From assembly GCA_027013225.1 (NCBI GenBank), contig JALUXU010000060.1, positions 1 through 37,423 of the forward strand: a stretch of 37,423 bases of DNA. Direction: 5' to 3'. The position numbers and the translations under genes were made by a program. Below are positions 33,956 to 37,423 of this stretch, piece by piece; the stretch's first letter is position 1, and every line of letters starts with the position of its first letter. A model generated the notes under the pieces. The model was not told the origin of the DNA. It worked only from the letters and a program-made list of their open reading frames with translations, and ran no database searches. The stretch is from Acidihalobacter sp. GTDB lineage: Bacteria; Pseudomonadota; Gammaproteobacteria; DSM-5130; Acidihalobacteraceae.

Positions 33956-35599
33956 ATGAAAAGCAGACTGAAGAATCTTTACAAATACCTGATTGAAAAC
34001 CGGAAACACGAAGTCAAAGGCTGGCATGATGCCTATCGTGAGTTTTACGGTCAGGTCGGGCAAATCCGTGAACGCATCAAATCAGGAGAGGGTTTGTCTC
34101 AAACTGACAAGGCTTTCCTGAAGCAGCTCCTCTATGAAAAAAGTAACGGAATCGCTTCTCGCGGCCAGTCTGTTTTAAGCAACGAAAACTTTCAGGCTTT
34201 CATCAAAAACAAGGATTTCATATCCGCGCTGGAAGGATTTATCCTGGCTCCCAACAAAGAGAACTTCAGAAAATTTGACGATGCGTGGTCTGCCCAAGGC
34301 AAGTCTAACAATCCAGTTCTTGTAAATCGTGTGGCAGCAGCCTGCACGCTCGAAGTCTCCACTACTGTTGATTCCGGTAAGTTTAATCAGGTCTTCAGCT
34401 GGCTTATACGTGAAGGAATTATCCCGGCATATCCGGCAGAAGAGGATCAGGATTGGTTTTCAAAAAACAATTTCCTGCTGAAGATCATTAAGAACGAGTT
34501 TCGTGATGAACTTCAGGGCAACAAAACGGATGAATTTTATCTAAGCATGTTGGTCTGGGAGATCTATGCGAACCTGTCCAATCCGTTTAACCTGAAAAAA
34601 CAGATCATTAAATACGGTCCCCCCGGAACCGGGAAGACATACCAAGCTCGCCAGCAAACGGAGCTACTGTTTGATATTTGGCAAGAGGAGTTCGATCCGA
34701 ACAGTAATTTTGAATATGCAAGCCAGACTGAGCTGGTGCAATTCCATCCTTCTTTCAGTTATGAAGACTTCATGGAGGGCTTACGCCCCGTTCTGGATGG
34801 TAATGGAACCGCGCAGCTGACGTTGCAAAATGGTGTTTTCAAGGAATTCTGCCGAAACGCCGGTAAGTGGGAAATCGATGTTTGCCGCCTTGGTCTCGAT
34901 CGGGACTGGGAATCAATCACGATCGATGAGCTCCGTCCCCTTAAAGAAAAATTAAAAGGTGATCACTGGCAGTACATCTTCGAAATCTCAGACGCATCCA
35001 AGCTAGTATCCGATGCTGTGCCGCCATTCTTCTTTATAATCGATGAAGTGAACCGGGCTGAGTTGTCTCGGGTTTTTGGTGAGCTGATGTATTGTCTGGA
35101 ATATCGAGGCATTAAGGGCAGCGTCAAAACCCAATATGCCAATCTGAATAACGAACACACTGGCATGCGTCAGACCGATCAAGGGTACCTGTTCTTCATT
35201 CCGTCAAATATCTATCTGATCGGAACGATGAACACGATTGACCGAAGCGTGGAAAGTTTTGATTTCGCTCTCCGACGCAGATTCCGCTGGGAAGAAGTAA
35301 CGCCGGATACAGGGCTGTTGAGGTACTATCTGAGCCAGTTCTGCAAATCCTGGGTCCCTCTGGCGGATAACCTTGAACGACTGAACACCCAGATAGCCAA
35401 AGAGCCTTTGCTGGGTCATGATTATCAAATCGGTCATGCCTATTTGATGAACTTGAAATATGCCACCAGCCTTACGGTTGCGGAAGTAAGAGAGCGTGTC
35501 TGGGATGATTGTATCCGGCCTTTGTTACAGGAATATCTGCGCGGTACCGGCAAGGAGGCTGAGCTCATCGGTTCTTTCGGAAAGGCATTCGGGGTTTAA
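33956..35599 (+). CDS. mcrB: McrB-type AAA+ GTPase of a McrBC restriction system
   Basis: Motor subunit of a modification-dependent (type IV) restriction enzyme. The 547 residues consist of an N-terminal region of about 215 residues with no domain I can name, then a AAA+ GTPase domain. That domain has Walker A GPPGTGKT (residues 221-228), VQFHPSFSYEDFMEGLRP, Walker B-type FFIIDEVNRAELSRVFGEL, and the McrB signature GTMNTIDRSVESFDFALRRRF. Start ATG 33956 has AAGGGG five bases upstream. The N-terminal part should set target recognition. An IS1380 element ends 68 bases upstream, which may have displaced or replaced its promoter. mcrC follows after three bases. Confidence 0.93.
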   Translation: MKSRLKNLYKYLIENRKHEVKGWHDAYREFYGQVGQIRERIKSGEGLSQTDKAFLKQLLYEKSNGIASRGQSVLSNENFQAFIKNKDFISALEGFILAPNKENFRKFDDAWSAQGKSNNPVLVNRVAAACTLEVSTTVDSGKFNQVFSWLIREGIIPAYPAEEDQDWFSKNNFLLKIIKNEFRDELQGNKTDEFYLSMLVWEIYANLSNPFNLKKQIIKYGPPGTGKTYQARQQTELLFDIWQEEFDPNSNFEYASQTELVQFHPSFSYEDFMEGLRPVLDGNGTAQLTLQNGVFKEFCRNAGKWEIDVCRLGLDRDWESITIDELRPLKEKLKGDHWQYIFEISDASKLVSDAVPPFFFIIDEVNRAELSRVFGELMYCLEYRGIKGSVKTQYANLNNEHTGMRQTDQGYLFFIPSNIYLIGTMNTIDRSVESFDFALRRRFRWEEVTPDTGLLRYYLSQFCKSWVPLADNLERLNTQIAKEPLLGHDYQIGHAYLMNLKYATSLTVAEVRERVWDDCIRPLLQEYLRGTGKEAELIGSFGKAFGV

Positions 35600-35602
35600 A
35601 TC

Positions 35603-37051
35603 GTGTGGCTGTTCGATATCATAAAGAACGGAACTCTGGTCGATAACCAGTCTTATTTGGTCAATCAAGGCATCTTGACCAATAGGCGTTTGGGTGAATC
35701 GATTACCCTCAGCACCAAATCAAAAGGCCAGTGGACCTATCCTCATAACGACGAGTCTGCTATTTGGCATTTTTTGAATTCGGTTTCTCGTGATGTCGAA
35801 AAAACGCTGACTGACAACATTGCCGATGCACTCATCCTCTTCAATGATGAAGATTACGAACACAACACCGACGGCGGCTTTATCGGTGTAACCGGTACCG
35901 ATGCCAGAAACTTCAATCTCAATACAGGCAATCTGATTGGGTTTGTCAAACGTGGCGATTATTCCCTGAAGATCAGCTCCCGGTTTGGTGATGCTTTCCT
36001 TCAGTACATCATTGCCGATGCCGATGGGTTTCTCGAACTGGAAAACATTGGCGGAGAAAGCCACGGTGATGGATATGAGTGGCTCCTTGCATATCTTTGG
36101 AATATCAAATTCAAAAGAGCTTACCGGCTGGGGCTTCCCAAGACCTACATTACAAAGAATGATCGGATTTCCCGCGTTCGCGGAACAATCGATGCGGTTG
36201 ATTACTTCCGAAACAAAACCTCCGGCAAATATCTGTGCTCCTACCGTGAACACAGCTACGACAGCCCTGCGACCTCACTTTTCATCAAAGCCTATGAGGC
36301 GGTTGAGCACTACTCTTTTTGCCAGCGAACAAGGAATGTCTACAATGCGTTTCTAACCGCTAATCAGGGTGTGAAAAGATCCCGTCAGGAAATTTTGAGA
36401 ACACCGTATTTCACCAACCCCTTCTACAACGACTATAACGTGCTGATAGATCTGTCGAAGCAAGTCATCAGCCAGCAAGGTTCTGATTTTGACTCCCAGC
36501 ATGATTCGAGCGCCTTCTTTTTCGATATATCGATGCTTTTCGAATATTTCATCCGGAAACTCATCAAGCGTAATGGAGTCCGGCTGCTTAGCAAGTTCGA
36601 GCAACGTTATGAAATACCGGCGGGTGCGCTCGGCAGCTACATGCGCAAACTTGAACCGGACCTTGTTTTTGAGAGTGATGGCGGCCTGTACGTCTTTGAT
36701 GTGAAGTATAAAGCCTTTGACCCACAATTCGGGGTCAAGCGGGAGGATCTTTTCCAGCTGCACACATACATAGGCCAGTATGGGAATGAAGCCGCTATAA
36801 ACGGGTGTGGCTTTGTTTACCCGATATCTGAAAAGAGATGGGATGCACTCAATCTAGATAAAAATCAGGGGCTAATATCAGATGTCATTCGCCAGCAAGG
36901 GCAAGAGATCCCGTTTCATGTCCTTTTCCTGAAAATCCCTAACAATAAATCTCGTGAGTTTAACAGGCTCATGAACAAACAGTGTCGTATGTTCATTGAT
37001 ACTATCCAGTCGAAAATACTGATTAAGGAGAAGATTGCTGCATGGGCATAG
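35603..37051 (+). CDS. mcrC: McrC nuclease subunit
   Basis: Endonuclease partner of McrB. The 482-residue protein has an N-terminal McrB-interacting region and a C-terminal PD-(D/E)xK nuclease domain with candidate catalytic residues Asp353 (RKLEPDLVFESDGGLYVF), Asp366 and Lys368 (DVKYK). The segments FLELENIGGESHG and RISRVRGTIDAVDYFRN fit the family. Start is GTG at 35603, three bases after the mcrB stop. The gene is intact up to a TAG that overlaps another possible start codon, and an IS3-type element begins about 30 bases later. Confidence 0.92.
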   Translation: MWLFDIIKNGTLVDNQSYLVNQGILTNRRLGESITLSTKSKGQWTYPHNDESAIWHFLNSVSRDVEKTLTDNIADALILFNDEDYEHNTDGGFIGVTGTDARNFNLNTGNLIGFVKRGDYSLKISSRFGDAFLQYIIADADGFLELENIGGESHGDGYEWLLAYLWNIKFKRAYRLGLPKTYITKNDRISRVRGTIDAVDYFRNKTSGKYLCSYREHSYDSPATSLFIKAYEAVEHYSFCQRTRNVYNAFLTANQGVKRSRQEILRTPYFTNPFYNDYNVLIDLSKQVISQQGSDFDSQHDSSAFFFDISMLFEYFIRKLIKRNGVRLLSKFEQRYEIPAGALGSYMRKLEPDLVFESDGGLYVFDVKYKAFDPQFGVKREDLFQLHTYIGQYGNEAAINGCGFVYPISEKRWDALNLDKNQGLISDVIRQQGQEIPFHVLFLKIPNNKSREFNRLMNKQCRMFIDTIQSKILIKEKIAAWA

Positions 37052-37080
37052 ATAAAACTGGGTTGCCTCTTGAATATTCT
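37042..37080 (+). pseudogene. possible third mcr-operon gene, cut off by an IS3-type insertion
   Basis: AAGGAG at 37025 is followed 11 bases later by ATG and the codons MGIDKTGLPLEYS. They overlap the last ten bases of mcrC and run straight into the IS3 left end. The spacing and overlap look like a translated downstream gene whose remainder would lie beyond the IS, outside the window. Too short to assign a family. Confidence 0.4.
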
Positions 37081-37423
37081 GGACACACATTTGGTCGTAG
37101 AGTGAGAGCGACAGGAGGTGTCCATGAACAAGAAAACATCGGTGAGGCGTTGGTCGGCGAAGCGCAAGCAGGAAGTCGTGCTGCGGTTGCTGCGGGGCGA
37201 GAGCCTGGATGCACTGAGCCGGGAAACCGGCCAGCCAGCGGGAGTGCTGTCGGGCTGGCGGGATGAGTTTCTGGAAGGCGGTGAGGCGGCCCTGAAGCGC
37301 CGCACCGACGATCCGAAGGTAGCCGCCCTGGAACAGGAACTCAAACGCGCCAAGCGGCTGGTTGGGGACCTGATGATGGACAAGGAGCTTCTGGAGATGC
37401 GCATCGCCCGGCATGAGGGCGAG
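37080..37423 (+). mobile_element. left part of an IS3-family element, continues beyond window
   Basis: TGGACACACATTTGGTCG looks like the left end of an IS3-type element, 44 bases before an OrfA gene with a strong ribosome site. The element continues past the right edge. Confidence 0.6.
37124..37423 (+). CDS. IS3-family transposase OrfA (partial at window end)
   Basis: AGGAGGTG precedes ATG 37124, which opens a frame with no stop to the window end (100 codons): MNKKTSVRRWSAKRKQEVVL, RLLRGESLDALSRETGQPAG, VLSGWRDEFLEGGEAALKRR, then a leucine-zipper-like helix (VAALEQELKRAKRLVGDLMM). The HTH plus coiled-coil design is that of IS3-family OrfA, which is fused to OrfB by programmed frameshifting. 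The catalytic OrfB is outside the window. Confidence 0.82.
   Translation, partial: MNKKTSVRRWSAKRKQEVVLRLLRGESLDALSRETGQPAGVLSGWRDEFLEGGEAALKRRTDDPKVAALEQELKRAKRLVGDLMMDKELLEMRIARHEGE

Overview
The window looks like a chromosomal segment of a Gram-negative proteobacterium, most likely gammaproteobacterial or Acidithiobacillia-like. The order corB-like / ypjD / ffh is the one known from Escherichia coli. ispA-xseB, radA, hemL, hslR, htpG, pncB and ycgN are all of proteobacterial type, and a KdtA-type sugar-transferase domain implies LPS. Persulfide dioxygenase next to an ArsR-rhodanese regulator, rubrerythrin and heavy-metal functions would suit a sulfur-oxidising or metal-exposed lifestyle. 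That is inference; no rRNA or other phylogenetic marker is present to settle it.

Layout. 1-1765: IS graveyard (a frameshifted IS481-type transposase on the minus strand running off the left edge, then an IS30-type transposase with several frameshifts). 1767-3307: an unusually AT-rich birA-coaX pair. 3594-4725: ispA and xseB (minus). 4824-7416: a rubrerythrin / Fe-S oxidoreductase / DUF3501 operon behind a promoter with a palindrome between -35 and -10. 7420-11103: radA, a CNNM/CBS (CorC-type) membrane protein and ypjD (minus). 11240-12601: ffh. 12605-13135: fused IS1182-like and IS110-like remnants. 13191-14812: hemL and a receiver-like protein. 15041-18558: two small unknown genes, hslR, a GST, ycgN, an orphan KdtA-like domain and a Sel1-repeat protein. 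18703-24084: pncB, htpG (with a sigma-32-like promoter) and TRAP permeases DctQ/DctM.

24349-31995 is a GC-rich accessory region with two themes. First comes a sulfur module: an ArsR-rhodanese regulator, a persulfide dioxygenase and an MFS transporter. Second comes a soft-metal module: a methyltransferase and a Met-rich protein (minus), a GST (plus), a tiny Met/Cys protein (minus) and an ArsR regulator (plus). Its two divergent intergenic regions share a near-identical palindromic site, so it is probably one regulon. A CadC-like ArsR, an SO_0444-type permease with an internal TGA, a YnfA protein and a small Cys-Cys membrane protein follow. The pairing of two proteins with CMxMM motifs under a shared ArsR-type operator is my best candidate for an undescribed system.

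32232-33887 is a complete IS1380-family element with 12-bp terminal repeats. 33956-37051 is a McrBC restriction system, and 37080-37423 is the start of an IS3-family element that seems to cut off a third gene of the mcr operon.
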